A stretch of DNA of 64,000 nucleotides from an uncultured Blautia sp. (GTDB taxonomy: Bacteria > Bacillota > Clostridia > Lachnospirales > Lachnospiraceae). Made by a program: the position numbers and the translations under genes. Position 1 is the stretch's first letter; each line of letters opens with the position of its first letter. A model generated the notes under the pieces. The model worked only from the letters and a program-made list of their open reading frames with translations, ran no database searches and had not been told where the DNA came from. The stretch spans positions 1-64,000 of the forward strand of contig UQMI01000002.1 of assembly GCA_900542045.1 (NCBI GenBank), written 5' to 3'. Shown piece after piece: positions 44,187 through 53,564 of the stretch.

Positions 44187-44423
44187 TGTGGATAATGTGG
44201 ATAATGTGGACAAAAAAGGGGGCTGCGAATTATGTCACTTTCAAAGGTCGAAAAAAAGTGAAAAATAAAGAAGAATGAGAGAAAATGATGTAGAATTATG
44301 TCAAGTAAGTTATGCACAGTGCAATCCACAGGTCTGGAAAGGCAAAAATGTGTATAAAGCTGTGGATAATGTGGATAACCCGTCTTATCCTAGGTAAACA
44401 GAGGATTTTCAGGATGTGTATAA
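44187..44423. promoter_or_regulatory. DnaA-box cluster, possible replication-control element
   Basis: The 9-mer TTATCCACA, or its complement TGTGGATAA, occurs four times exactly: 44187-44195, 44196-44204, 44361-44369 and 44370-44378. Four more copies have one mismatch: 44205-44213, 44310-44318, 44349-44357 and 44415-44423. Three boxes abut head to tail at 44187-44213 and two at 44361-44378. An A-rich stretch (about 44240-44300) separates the groups. The region lies between murC and the DnaD-domain gene. No dnaA or dnaN gene is in the window. It may regulate the replication operon, titrate DnaA, or act as an origin. Confidence 0.75.
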
Positions 44424-44512
44424 AAAAATCCCCAATTTTCTTTGTACAGACCCTTGCGGAGGGTTCTGTGTGATAGGAGAGTCAGAATGAAAGGTTCGGT
44501 TTTCCTATTATA

Positions 44513-44560
44513 TAAAAAATGTGCAGAATACCGGCCGTATATATGGTCAGATTCTGCACA
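44513..44560 (-). terminator. Rho-independent terminator after murC
   Basis: Read on the minus strand, TGTGCAGAAT and ATTCTGCACA (44551-44560 and 44520-44529) form a 10-bp stem followed by TTTTTTATA. It ends murC before the DnaA-box region. Confidence 0.85.
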
Positions 44561-44599
44561 AAAAGATTTAAAAATAAAGATGTTTGGGGACAGCCCGGT

Positions 44600-45988
44600 T
44601 TATCGTCCGGTATTTCCCAGCAATTCTTCCCCAATCTGCACCACATCGCCGGCACCCATGGTCAGCACCAGGTCTCCGGCGGTACAGTTCTCCAGAAGAT
44701 AGGTTTCAATTTCATCAAAGGTGGGGAAATACTCACAGGGAGTTCCCGCTTCCTGGAGAAGCTTCTGAATATCTCTGGAGGAAATCCCCAGATTGTCCGT
44801 TTCTCTGGCGGCGTAGATATCTGCCAGGATCACATGGTCGGCCAGAGTCAGGGCCTGGGCAAATTCAGAAAGCAGCGCTTTGGTCCTGGTATAGGTATGA
44901 GGCTGGAATACACACCACATTTTCTTATGAGGATAATTTGCGGCGGCATGCAGGGTTGCCTCGATTTCTGTGGGGTGGTGGGCATAGTCATCGATAATCG
45001 TTACGCCTCCGATTTCCCCTTTGTACTGGAAGCGCCGGTCGGTTCCGGTAAAGGAGGCAAGTCCGCGGCGGATCACATCGGTATCCAGTCCCAGCAAAAC
45101 GCCCAGGGCAATGGAAGCCAGAGCGTTGGATACATTGTGGATACCCGGCACCTGCAGATGGAATTCGCCCAGAGAGCTGCCGTTTCTGAGGCAGGTAAAG
45201 GTGGCGAAGCCTTTTTCGTCGTAGGTAATATCCTGGGCCGTAAAGTCGCCGTCATTTTCCAGGCCATAGGTGATGACCTGGCAGGGCAGATCCCGGGTGA
45301 CAGTTTCGTATTCCGGAGTATCGCAGTTGATGATCAAAGTGCCGTCTGCCGGAAGCTTTTCGGCAAACAGCCGGAAAGAATGGCGGATATCGTCCAGATC
45401 CTTGAAAAAGTCCAGATGATCTGCGTCCATATTTAATATGATACTTATTTTCGGAAAGAAGCTTAAAAAGCTGTTGGTATATTCACAGGCTTCTGTGACA
45501 AAGGTCTGGGAATGTCCTACCCGGATGTTGCCGCCAATGGCAGGAAGGATTCCGCCTACGGAGATGGTAGGATCGCAATTTCCTTCCAGCAGAATATGGG
45601 AAACCATGGAAGTGGTTGTGGTTTTTCCGTGAGTCCCGGCAATGGCAATGGGAACTTTATAATTATGCATCAGCTGTCCCAGAAGCTGGGCACGGGTGAG
45701 CATGGGCAGGTTCCGTCTGACTGCCTGGGCATATTCCGGGTTGTCCGGGTGGATGGCAGCGGTATATACGACAAGCTGCACGGAATCTTCGATGTTTGAG
45801 GCACGCTGTCCGATATAGATATGTGCGCCCCTGGCTTTCAGAGTGTCTGTCAGAGGGCTTTCTTTCATATCAGATCCGGAAACAGTGAAATTCTCCTGCA
45901 GCAGGATTTCTGCAAGTCCACTCATGCTGATTCCTCCGATTCCGATAAAATGGATGTGAATCGGTTGATCAAAATGGATTGTATACAT
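44600..45988 (-). CDS. murC: UDP-N-acetylmuramate-L-alanine ligase
   Basis: A 462-residue Mur ligase adding L-alanine to UDP-MurNAc. The ATP site is AGTHGKTTTTSM. The N-terminal Rossmann-like domain has FIGIGGISMSGLAEIL. The Mur motif DDYAHHPTEIEATL and the terminal MGAGDV confirm the assignment. A strong terminator follows. The gene is separate from the ddl-murF pair 20 kb away. Confidence 0.97.
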   Translation of the reverse strand: MYTIHFDQPIHIHFIGIGGISMSGLAEILLQENFTVSGSDMKESPLTDTLKARGAHIYIGQRASNIEDSVQLVVYTAAIHPDNPEYAQAVRRNLPMLTRAQLLGQLMHNYKVPIAIAGTHGKTTTTSMVSHILLEGNCDPTISVGGILPAIGGNIRVGHSQTFVTEACEYTNSFLSFFPKISIILNMDADHLDFFKDLDDIRHSFRLFAEKLPADGTLIINCDTPEYETVTRDLPCQVITYGLENDGDFTAQDITYDEKGFATFTCLRNGSSLGEFHLQVPGIHNVSNALASIALGVLLGLDTDVIRRGLASFTGTDRRFQYKGEIGGVTIIDDYAHHPTEIEATLHAAANYPHKKMWCVFQPHTYTRTKALLSEFAQALTLADHVILADIYAARETDNLGISSRDIQKLLQEAGTPCEYFPTFDEIETYLLENCTAGDLVLTMGAGDVVQIGEELLGNTGR

Positions 45989-46218
45989 AGTAGTGGCTCC
46001 TTCATTACATATTTGCTACATTATACCCCGAACCTTTTGAAATGAAAAGCAAATCCGTGCATAAAAATAATGTCGAATATGATGAAAATTTAACAAAATA
46101 AAAGGCTGCATATAGAGAAAACATACAATTTTGTGTTGAAAAATAGAAGAAAGTAGTAAAAAATATATACAGATACGATAAAAAACAGGAAAATTATTTC
46201 AAAAATTTGTAAAAAATG

Positions 46219-46247
46219 TTCACTATTAAATAAATGTGTGGTATAAT
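46219..46247 (+). promoter_or_regulatory. glgC promoter in an AT-rich intergenic region
   Basis: TTCACT at 46219-46224, a 17-base spacer and TATAAT at 46242-46247. The divergent region 45989-46278 is strongly AT-rich and also holds TGTCGAA at 46071-46077, a Spo0A-box-like core. The -35 box is weak, so activation by another factor is possible. Confidence 0.55.
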
Positions 46248-46278
46248 ATACAAATCATAACATACAAGAGGTGATTGC

Positions 46279-47553
46279 ATGATAAAGAAAGAGATGATTG
46301 CCATGCTTTTGGCTGGTGGACAAGGCAGCCGCCTTGGCGTCCTGACTGAAAAAGTGGCAAAACCGGCTGTAGCCTTCGGCGGGAAATACCGCATCATCGA
46401 TTTTCCGCTGAGTAACTGTATTAACTCTGGAATTGATACAGTGGGTGTACTAACCCAGTATCAGCCTCTTCGATTAAATACCCATATTGGAATTGGTATT
46501 CCGTGGGATTTGGACCGGAACGAAGGAGGAGTAACTGTACTGCCGCCTTATGAAAAAAGCACGGACAGTGAATGGTACACAGGAACTGCCAATGCTATTT
46601 TTCAAAATATGGCTTATATGGAACAATATAATCCGGATTATGTGCTGATCTTATCCGGTGATCATATTTACAAAATGGATTATGAGGTAATGCTGGATTT
46701 CCATAAGGCGAATAAAGCGGATGTAACGATTGCCACCATGCCTGTTCCTATTGAAGAGGCAAGCCGTTTTGGTATTATGGTAACAGATGAGACAGGGCGC
46801 ATTCTGGAATTTGAGGAGAAACCGGAAAAGCCCAGCAGCAATCTTGCATCAATGGGTATTTATATTTTCAGCTGGCCCATATTAAAAGAAGCGCTTTATG
46901 CCATGAAGGATCAGAATGGCTGCGATTTTGGAAAGCATATCCTTCCGTATTGCAGGGAGAGAGGCCAGAGACTTTTTGCATATGAGTATAACGGATATTG
47001 GAAAGATGTGGGAACACTTGGTTCCTACTGGGAAGCCAATATGGAATTGATAGACATTATTCCGGAATTTAATTTATATGAAGAGTTCTGGAAAATTTAT
47101 ACAAAAGGGGATGTGATCCCGCCGCAGTACATAGCGGATACGGCGGTTTTGGACAAGGCTCTGATCGGTGAGGGATCAGAAATTTATGGAGAAGTGCACA
47201 ACTCAGTTATTGGTCCCAACGTAGTCATTGGGAAAGGCAGTGTTGTACGCGATTCTATTATTATGAAGAATACCCGCATTGGAAATGATACCACCATTGA
47301 CAAGGCCATTATTGCAGAAGAAGTAGTTGTGGGCAATCATGTGGTAATGGGATGCGGTGAAGAAGCGCCAAACGTTCGCAAACCGAATATTTATGCATTT
47401 GGGATAGCGACGGTGGGTGAAGGCTCCGTAATTCCCGATGGTGTGAAAATCGGCAAAAACACCGCTCTTTCAGGAGTGACAACAGCAGAAGATTATCCCG
47501 ATGGAATACTCGTAAGCGGAGGAGTAATAGCAAAGGACGGTGACAAGGCATGA
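46279..47553 (+). CDS. glgC: Glucose-1-phosphate adenylyltransferase
   Basis: A 424-residue enzyme making ADP-glucose for glycogen synthesis. The nucleotide site is [13 protein letters not shown]. The catalytic and substrate segments are [19 protein letters not shown] and [10 protein letters not shown]. The C-terminus is a left-handed beta-helix with repeated hexapeptides. AGAGGTG precedes the ATG. The glgD gene overlaps by four bases, giving the GlgC-GlgD pair typical of Firmicutes. No glgA, glgB or glgP is in the window. Confidence 0.96.
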   Translation: MIKKEMIAMLLAGGQGSRLGVLTEKVAKPAVAFGGKYRIIDFPLSNCINSGIDTVGVLTQYQPLRLNTHIGIGIPWDLDRNEGGVTVLPPYEKSTDSEWYTGTANAIFQNMAYMEQYNPDYVLILSGDHIYKMDYEVMLDFHKANKADVTIATMPVPIEEASRFGIMVTDETGRILEFEEKPEKPSSNLASMGIYIFSWPILKEALYAMKDQNGCDFGKHILPYCRERGQRLFAYEYNGYWKDVGTLGSYWEANMELIDIIPEFNLYEEFWKIYTKGDVIPPQYIADTAVLDKALIGEGSEIYGEVHNSVIGPNVVIGKGSVVRDSIIMKNTRIGNDTTIDKAIIAEEVVVGNHVVMGCGEEAPNVRKPNIYAFGIATVGEGSVIPDGVKIGKNTALSGVTTAEDYPDGILVSGGVIAKDGDKA

Positions 47554-48668
47554 GAGCGTTAGGTATTATTTTGGCGGGCGGCAACAACAGCCGTATGCGG
47601 GAGCTTTCGCATAAGCGGGCGATTGCGGCAATGCCTATTGGAGGCGCATATCGCAGCATTGATTTTGCTCTGAGTAATATGGCGAATTCTCATATTCAGA
47701 AAGTGGCGGTGCTGACGCAGTACAATGCCCGTTCTCTGAATGAACATCTGAGTTCTTCCAAATGGTGGGATTTTGGAAGAAAGCAGGGAGGCCTGTATAT
47801 TTTTACTCCCACCATAACAGCTGACAACAGCTTCTGGTACCAGGGAACTGCAGATGCAATCTATCAGAATCTGACATGGCTCAAAAACAGCCATGAACCA
47901 TATGTAGTCATTGCATCTGGAGATGGTATTTACAAACTGGATTATAATAAGGTTCTGGAATATCACATTGCAAAACGGGCCGATGTGACGGTAGTATGCA
48001 CCACCTGCAGCGATCCGGAAGAAGTGGAGCGTTTTGGTGTGCTTCGTCTCAATGATGACTGCCGGGTAGAGGAGTTCGAAGAGAAACCCATGGTATCGCA
48101 GTATAATACCGTATCCACAGGTATTTATGTGATCCGCCGGCGTCAGCTGATCGAACTCATCGAAAAATGCGCACAGGAAGGAAGACATGATTTTGTACGG
48201 GATATTCTGATCCGTTATAAGAATCTGAAGAGGATTTACGGGTACAAGATTGATACCTACTGGAGCAATATTTCCACTGCCGAATCTTATTATAAGACAA
48301 ATATGGATTTTCTGAAGCCGGAAGTAAGGGATTACTTTTTCCGTGAGAAACCGGATATCAAAACAAAGATTGATGATCTTCCTCCGGCAAAATACAATCC
48401 CGGGGCTGTTGTGAAGAACAGTCTGGTGGCCAGTGGCTGTATTGTAAACGGAACAGTGGAAAATTCCATCTTGTTTAAAAAAGTATTCGTTGGCAATAAC
48501 TGTGTAATTAAGAATTCTGTAATTCTCAATGACGTTTATCTAGGCGATAATACACACATAGAAAACTGCATCGTCGAAAGCCGTGATACTATAAGAGCGA
48601 ATTCTTACCATTGCGGCGAAGACGGCATTAAGATTGTCGTAGAAAAAAATGAAAGATACGTGCTGTAA
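47550..48668 (+). CDS. glgD: GlgD subunit of glucose-1-phosphate adenylyltransferase
   Basis: A 372-residue paralogue of GlgC that partners with it and raises its activity. The N-terminus [18 protein letters not shown] lacks part of the canonical nucleotide loop, as usual for Glg[23 protein letters not shown] and [10 protein letters not shown] are present. The second position in GDGIYK, where GlgC has GDHIYK, is a known difference. It starts within the stop of glgC (ATGA). Confidence 0.95.
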   Translation: MRALGIILAGGNNSRMRELSHKRAIAAMPIGGAYRSIDFALSNMANSHIQKVAVLTQYNARSLNEHLSSSKWWDFGRKQGGLYIFTPTITADNSFWYQGTADAIYQNLTWLKNSHEPYVVIASGDGIYKLDYNKVLEYHIAKRADVTVVCTTCSDPEEVERFGVLRLNDDCRVEEFEEKPMVSQYNTVSTGIYVIRRRQLIELIEKCAQEGRHDFVRDILIRYKNLKRIYGYKIDTYWSNISTAESYYKTNMDFLKPEVRDYFFREKPDIKTKIDDLPPAKYNPGAVVKNSLVASGCIVNGTVENSILFKKVFVGNNCVIKNSVILNDVYLGDNTHIENCIVESRDTIRANSYHCGEDGIKIVVEKNERYVL

Positions 48669-48749
48669 AAGTACGTAAAAATGCGGAAGGATAAACAGTC
48701 ATTTCTGCAGTATGAAAAAGAGAAATACAGATGAAGGGAGCTTTACAAG

Positions 48750-49037
48750 ATGAATATCACAGATGTAAGAGTAAGAAAAGTGGCAAAAGAAGGAAAAATG
48801 AAAGCGGTTGTTTCCATCACATTGGATGATGAATTTGTGGTACATGATATAAAAGTGATCGAAGGGGAAAAGGGTCTGTTTATTGCCATGCCAAGCCGTA
48901 AGGCAACGGATGGGGAGTACAGAGATATTGCACATCCCATCAATTCTGTTACAAGAGACAGGATACAGCAGATTATTCTTACAAAATACGAAGAGGTGAT
49001 GGCGGCGGAACCGGAACAGGAAGCAGCGGTTCTCTGA
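48750..49037 (+). CDS. spoVG: SpoVG-family regulatory protein
   Basis: A 95-residue RNA/DNA-binding protein. Family signatures are [40 protein letters not shown] and YRDIAHPIN. In Firmicutes SpoVG affects sporulation, cell division and virulence gene expression through nucleic-acid binding. It is monocistronic with a terminator at 49057. The presence of spoVG fits a spore-forming lineage. Confidence 0.97.
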   Translation: MNITDVRVRKVAKEGKMKAVVSITLDDEFVVHDIKVIEGEKGLFIAMPSRKATDGEYRDIAHPINSVTRDRIQQIILTKYEEVMAAEPEQEAAVL

Positions 49038-49056
49038 GATGGAATGAATGAAACAC

Positions 49057-49086
49057 GGGGGTATCACGGTAGTGATACCCTCTTTC
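49057..49086 (+). terminator. Terminator after spoVG
   Basis: GGGTATCAC (49059-49067) pairs with GTGATACCC (49072-49080) around a GGTA loop, then TCTTTCC. Confidence 0.8.
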
Positions 49087-49114
49087 CTATCATGGCAGAA
49101 AGGGGTAAAATAAA

Positions 49115-50719
49115 ATGAAGCTTACATTTATTGGTGCAGCCCATGAGGTGACCGGCAGCTGTTTTTATCTGGAAGCTGCAGGGAAGAAGATACTGATTGA
49201 TTGCGGAATGGAACAGGGACAGAATTTTTATGAAAATGCGCCGCTTCCGGTAAATCCGGGGGAGCTGGACTTTGCCCTTTTGACCCATGCGCACATCGAC
49301 CATTCCGGAAATTTTCCGGCTTTGTTTGCAAAGGGATTTCAGGGAAATATTTATGCCACAGAGGCCACCTGCCATCTCTGTGATATCATGCTTCGCGACA
49401 GTGCGCATATACAGATGTTTGAGGCAGAGTGGCGGAACCGGAAAGGACGCAGAAGCGGCAAACCAGAATTTGTGCCGGCTTATACCATTCAGGATGCCCT
49501 GGGTGTCATTAAGCTTTTTGTAAGCTGCGAATATGGAAAGAAGCTGCATCTGTCAGAGGGAATCGTGGTGCGGTTCACCGATGCGGGACATCTGCTGGGA
49601 TCTTCCAGTATCGAGATCTGGATCACGGAAGGCGAAGAAACCAGAAAACTGGTATTTTCCGGAGACATTGGAAATACGGATCAGCCTTTGATACGGGATC
49701 CTTCCTATGTGACGGAAGCAGATTACGTAGTGATGGAATCCACCTATGGAGACAGAAGCCACGGGGAACGGCCGGATTATGTATCGGCATTGACGGAGGT
49801 GCTGCAGAGGACTTTTGACCGGGGCGGCAATGTGGTGATCCCGTCTTTTGCCGTGGGACGTACCCAGGAGATGCTGTATTTCCTGCGCCAGATCAAGGCA
49901 GAGAACAGAGTCCATGGCCATGACGGTTTTCCGGTTTATGTGGACAGTCCTCTGGCCAATGAGGCGACAGGCATCTTTCTGGAACACCAGCTGGACTGCT
50001 ATGATGAGGAAGCAATCTCACTGCTGAATCAGGGGATCAATCCCATTGGTTTTGCCGGGCTGAAGAAGACCATCACCAGTGAGGAATCTAAGGCCATCAA
50101 TTTCGATGATGAGCCTAAGGTGATCCTTTCAGCCAGCGGTATGTGCGACGCAGGAAGGATCAAGCATCATCTGAAGCATAACCTCTGGGATTCCCACAAT
50201 ACCATTTTGTTTGTGGGCTATCAGGCCGTGGGGACCCTGGGACGCGCGCTGGTGGAAGGTGCGGATCATGTCAAGCTTTTTGGAGAAGAAATCCGGGTGG
50301 CCGCAGAAATCTGCCGTCTGCCGGGGATCAGCGGTCATGCGGATGTGAACGGGCTGCTGAAATGGGCAGGAGCTTTTCAGGATAAGCCGCGGAAAGTATT
50401 TGTAGTACATGGCGATGATCAGGTGACAGAGATTTTTGCAGAAAGACTGGAGAAAGAGCTGGGATACGATGCAGTGGCTCCTTTCAGCGGTTCCGTCTAT
50501 GATCTGGAGGCGAATGCATTTATTTACCAGGCTCAGGGTGAAAAACGCAGAGAGGCAGCAGGAAAAGCAAGTCCCAGAGCGGCGGCAGTCTTTGAACGTC
50601 TGGTGGCCATGGGACGCCGCCTGATGGAAGTAATCCGCAGAAATGAAGGCGGCGCAAATAAAGATCTGGAGCGGTTTACCAGAGAGATTCAGTCCCTCTG
50701 TGATAAATGGGATCGATGA
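49115..50719 (+). CDS. Beta-CASP metallo-beta-lactamase-fold RNase
   Basis: A 534-residue nuclease. The metal site is LLTHAHIDHSG (HxHxDH), with FTDAGHLLGSS and the ESTYGDR motif. The beta-CASP domain has IPSFAVGRTQE and LFVGYQAVGTLGRAL. The last metal ligand is in GISGHADVNGL. Residues after 465 (EKRREAAGKASPRAAAVFERL) are a helical C-terminal extension. It resembles YSH1-type RNA-processing nucleases. It may act in RNA turnover; the substrate is not determinable here. Three degenerate 36-38 base repeats follow its stop. Confidence 0.9.
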   Translation: MKLTFIGAAHEVTGSCFYLEAAGKKILIDCGMEQGQNFYENAPLPVNPGELDFALLTHAHIDHSGNFPALFAKGFQGNIYATEATCHLCDIMLRDSAHIQMFEAEWRNRKGRRSGKPEFVPAYTIQDALGVIKLFVSCEYGKKLHLSEGIVVRFTDAGHLLGSSSIEIWITEGEETRKLVFSGDIGNTDQPLIRDPSYVTEADYVVMESTYGDRSHGERPDYVSALTEVLQRTFDRGGNVVIPSFAVGRTQEMLYFLRQIKAENRVHGHDGFPVYVDSPLANEATGIFLEHQLDCYDEEAISLLNQGINPIGFAGLKKTITSEESKAINFDDEPKVILSASGMCDAGRIKHHLKHNLWDSHNTILFVGYQAVGTLGRALVEGADHVKLFGEEIRVAAEICRLPGISGHADVNGLLKWAGAFQDKPRKVFVVHGDDQVTEIFAERLEKELGYDAVAPFSGSVYDLEANAFIYQAQGEKRREAAGKASPRAAAVFERLVAMGRRLMEVIRRNEGGANKDLERFTREIQSLCDKWDR

Positions 50720-50864
50720 AAAGGTGCGGAGCTGCTTTGCGGCAGGGATCTTTGAGAAGGCGCAGAGCTGTTTTGCGGAAGCGTGGATTGATGAAATGGT
50801 CCAGAACTGACTGGCGGTGACAGGGAGCAGTCAAAACAAAAAAATAATCGGAGGAAAGATAATA

Positions 50865-51509
50865 ATGGATAAAGAAATCTGTATCAGAAACGAACGGAAG
50901 GAAGATTATGAGGCAGTAGAAAGAATCACAAGAGAAGCCTTCTATAATATTTATGTTCCCGGCTGCATGGAGCATTATCTGGTCCATATTATGAGAGAAC
51001 ATGAAGACTTTATCCCGGAACTGGACTTTGTACTGGAATACGAAGGTGAGATTATAGGAAACATTATGTATACCAGATCGAAGCTGGTTGATGAGCAGGG
51101 AGAAACGAAAGAAATTCTTACCTTCGGTCCTGTCAGTATCCTGCCGAAATACCAGCGGCGCGGGTACGGAAAGATGCTCATGGAGCACTCCTTTGAGCAG
51201 GCACAGAAACTGGGATACGATACGGTCGTAATATTCGGAGATCCCGGCAATTATGTCAGCTGCGGATTTAAATGCTGCAGGAAATACAATGTGTGTCTGG
51301 AAAACGGAAAATATCCGGCGGCAATGCTGGTGAAGGAACTGATTCCGGGCTGCCTGGACGGACGCAGATGGTTTTATTATGACAGTCCGGTGATGGCGGT
51401 CAGTGAAGAGGCCGCAGAACAATATGACAGTACACTGGAGAAAAAAGAAAAAGCATACCGGCCCAGCCAGGAAGCCTTTTATATCATGAGCCATTCTTTT
51501 GTGGAGTAG
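50865..51509 (+). CDS. GNAT-family N-acetyltransferase
   Basis: A 214-residue acetyltransferase. The acetyl-CoA loop is QRRGYGKMLM, preceded by FGPVSILPKY. The end of the fold has VIFGDPGNYVSCGFKCC. The start is ATG 50865 behind GGAGGAAAG. Residues 150-214 form an extra region with a Trp/Phe/Tyr cluster (GRRWFYYDSP). It has its own terminator at 51663. The acceptor is unknown. Confidence 0.88.
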   Translation: MDKEICIRNERKEDYEAVERITREAFYNIYVPGCMEHYLVHIMREHEDFIPELDFVLEYEGEIIGNIMYTRSKLVDEQGETKEILTFGPVSILPKYQRRGYGKMLMEHSFEQAQKLGYDTVVIFGDPGNYVSCGFKCCRKYNVCLENGKYPAAMLVKELIPGCLDGRRWFYYDSPVMAVSEEAAEQYDSTLEKKEKAYRPSQEAFYIMSHSFVE

Positions 51510-51662
51510 GAAACCTGCTGCAGGTGGAGTTTTCGCAGAAAGGATTCGGGTATTAAAAGGTACTGGACGAATTGCTGTGCACTTCGTGATCCAGAAATGC
51601 AACTGGTTTTGCAAGTTTCGCTCAACGCATGCGGCGGTAAGGGTGAATGCGTTTAAATGCGT

Positions 51663-51711
51663 ATCCCCAGGCTTTGAAACGGGGGTTCAAGGCCTGGGGG
51701 GGATATTTTTG
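51663..51711 (+). terminator. Terminator downstream of the acetyltransferase gene
   Basis: ATCCCCAGGC (51663-51672) pairs with GCCTGGGG (51692-51699). ATATTTTTGTTT follows. It lies about 150 bases after the acetyltransferase stop. An open frame crossing it reads as noise. Confidence 0.75.
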
Positions 51712-51751
51712 TTTCTAAATTCATGAAAAACGGTTGTCTAGGAAGGGCAGT

Positions 51752-51931
51752 GGTCAGAGAGGAATTTGGAGTGAGGGGCCTTGCGTCTGACCAGTTTGGC
51801 AAGACGGTGTATTAAAATGCTTAAGGCTTTTGGGAAGAGTTACGGTGGCTGAGGGGAAAATGGAGATATCTCACGTAAAAGGGGTGGTGCAACTACGTTG
51901 GTTGGGGATGAAACCGAGATAACCACCGTAA
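51752..51931. other. Intergenic stretch with long-range pairing, possible structured RNA
   Basis: The 650-base gap at 51510-52159 has no convincing gene. Within it TTACGGTGG (51840-51848) is perfectly complementary to CCACCGTAA (51923-51931). Inside lie GAGATATCTC (51863-51872), ACGTA/TACGT (51873-51877, 51894-51898) and GGTT/AACC (51900-51903, 51912-51915). Upstream, GGTCAGA (51752-51758) pairs with TCTGACC (51786-51792). This pattern would suit a folded RNA, but conservation cannot be checked here. Confidence 0.35.
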
Positions 51932-52044
51932 GAGAAACTGAAAACTGCAGCTGAAGATGAGAGCGCTGTTCGCAGAATGGAAACGCCCGAAGAATAGAAA
52001 ACAGGGGGAGAAAATCAAGAACTGAAAAGGAAAACAGAATAGAA

Positions 52045-52100
52045 TTTACGAAAACAAAAATAAGGGCAGCCTTCAAGTCATACATGACTGTTGGTGCCCT
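52045..52100 (-). terminator. Terminator after the TSCPD gene
   Basis: On the minus strand AGGGCA (52095-52100) and TGCCCT (52063-52068) enclose AGTCAT/ATGACT, and the transcript then reads TTATTTTTGTTTT. It lies 60 bases past the TSCPD stop. Confidence 0.75.
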
Positions 52101-52159
52101 CATTTTGGCTGTTCTTTAAAAGAATAAGAAAAGTGCTGCCGGTTCTGCCTTGGCCGAGA

Positions 52160-52402
52160 TTAATTCTGCATAGCTGCTTTCAGCGCTTTTGCCAGCTGAT
52201 CCGGGCAGGAAGTGGATTTGAATCCGCAGCGGGTTCCTTCCAGACGTGCAATGACTTCCTGTGCATCCATGCCCTCCACCAGCTTGCCGATTCCCTGGAG
52301 ATTTCCATTGCAGCCGCCGGTAAATCTTACATTGTGTACTTTGTTATCTTGTAATTCAAATTGAATCTGGCTGGAACAGACGCCGGATGTTTTGTATACC
52401 AT
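52160..52402 (-). CDS. TSCPD-domain protein
   Basis: An 80-residue protein named after its TSCPDQLAKAL motif near residue 63. Other family features are GVCSSQIQFEL, FTGGCNGNLQGIGKLVEG and RCGFKSTSCPD. The four or five cysteines may bind metal. AGGAGGG precedes the ATG at 52402. It is related to the C-terminal domain of vitamin B12-dependent ribonucleotide reductase, but the function of the stand-alone form is unknown. Confidence 0.93.
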   Translation of the reverse strand: MVYKTSGVCSSQIQFELQDNKVHNVRFTGGCNGNLQGIGKLVEGMDAQEVIARLEGTRCGFKSTSCPDQLAKALKAAMQN

Positions 52403-52592
52403 GATGTTTCCCTCCTGTAATGTATCTGGCCGCCCTTGAAATGGCGGGATATAAGTTTCGTTCTGCTTTTTGGATTATAGCAGAAAAGAGGACTGGAATC
52501 AATGAGAATGATATGAACGCTCCGTGGGCCTCCGTGGGGATGTGCGTAAATACATGAGGAAGGCATGTTTACGAATAAAGTATTCAGGGACT

Positions 52593-52708
52593 CTGTCTCG
52601 CTTCGATTGGGGCATAGCGGAAATCACCGGGAAGTCCGGCATCCTTGAAGATTGCGGGGAAAGGAAGTTGAAGAGGGCTTGCCCGCTTTAGTCACGGCGA
52701 AGAGACAG
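52593..52708. other. Intergenic stretch with outer stem, possible structured RNA
   Basis: The gap 52403-52865 holds no gene I can support. CTGTCTC at 52593-52599 pairs with GAGACAG at 52702-52708, continued by TTCG/CGAA (52602-52605, 52698-52701) across a GC bulge. Inside are CCGGGAAGTCCGG and GGGCTTGCCC hairpins. It precedes mtnN by 150 bases. A TACAAT -10-like box sits at about 52741. Confidence 0.3.
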
Positions 52709-52865
52709 GTGAAAAACAATGGCAATTCGAAGGAGGATTTGTTACAATAGAAACAGCGGCGAATCGGGGTTTCTGCTGTTTGCAGACAGATGGACAGCGG
52801 TAGGACCAGAGTAAATGCAGGAGATTAAGTGTAAGAAAACTCAGGAAAATAAGGAGAAATGAAGC

Positions 52866-53564
52866 ATGAATAAGATTGGAATTATCGGGGCCATGGAAGA
52901 AGAAGTGGCTTATTTAAAAGAAGCAATGACGAATGTCCATGTGGCGAAAAAAGCTTCCATGGAGTTTTACCAGGGAGAACTGGAAGGAAAGAATGTGGTA
53001 GTGGTCCGTTCGGGTATTGGCAAAGTGAATGCGGGAATCTGTACCCAGATTCTGGCAGATGTTTATGCTGTGGATGCGGTGATCAATACGGGAATTGCCG
53101 GTTCCTTGAAAAATGAAGTCAACATCGGAGATATCGTATTGTCTACCGATGTGGTACAGCACGATGTGGACGCGGCCGGTTTCGGATATGAGAGGGGACA
53201 GATTCCCAGAATGGATACGCTTTCTTTTGCAGCGGATGAGGGATTGAGAGAGACGGCGAAGAAGGTGTGTGCCCAGGTGAATCCGGATATCCAGGTGTTC
53301 TGCGGAAGAGTGGCCAGTGGGGACCAGTTCATTTCGGACGGAGCAGTGAAAGCGGATATCAAGGCGGCTTTTGATGCATATTGTGTAGAAATGGAAGGGG
53401 CAGCCATTGGTCAGGCGGCCTATCTGAATCAAATTCCGTTTCTGATCATACGAGCGATCTCCGATAAGGCAGATAACAGCGCTACGGTAGATTATCCGGC
53501 TTTTGAGAAGCAGGCGATCCGTCACTGTGTAAATCTGACGAAGGCTATGGTGAAAATCCTGTAA
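52866..53564 (+). CDS. mtnN: 5'-methylthioadenosine/S-adenosylhomocysteine nucleosidase
   Basis: A 232-residue enzyme that cleaves adenine from methylthioadenosine and S-adenosylhomocysteine. The start MNKIGIIGAMEEEV includes the catalytic Glu. GTGIAGS-type substrate contacts appear as NTGIAGSL. VASGDQFI, the ribose-binding CVEMEGAAIG and the catalytic Asp in AISDKAD complete the fold. AAGGAGAAATGAAGC precedes the ATG. It supports SAM recycling, and the S-ribosylhomocysteine it makes could feed LuxS if present. Confidence 0.97.
   Translation: MNKIGIIGAMEEEVAYLKEAMTNVHVAKKASMEFYQGELEGKNVVVVRSGIGKVNAGICTQILADVYAVDAVINTGIAGSLKNEVNIGDIVLSTDVVQHDVDAAGFGYERGQIPRMDTLSFAADEGLRETAKKVCAQVNPDIQVFCGRVASGDQFISDGAVKADIKAAFDAYCVEMEGAAIGQAAYLNQIPFLIIRAISDKADNSATVDYPAFEKQAIRHCVNLTKAMVKIL

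Noticed and set aside
51499..51726. Open frame across the acetyltransferase terminator
   Set aside because: It starts inside the previous gene, runs through a strong hairpin and has no protein-like features.
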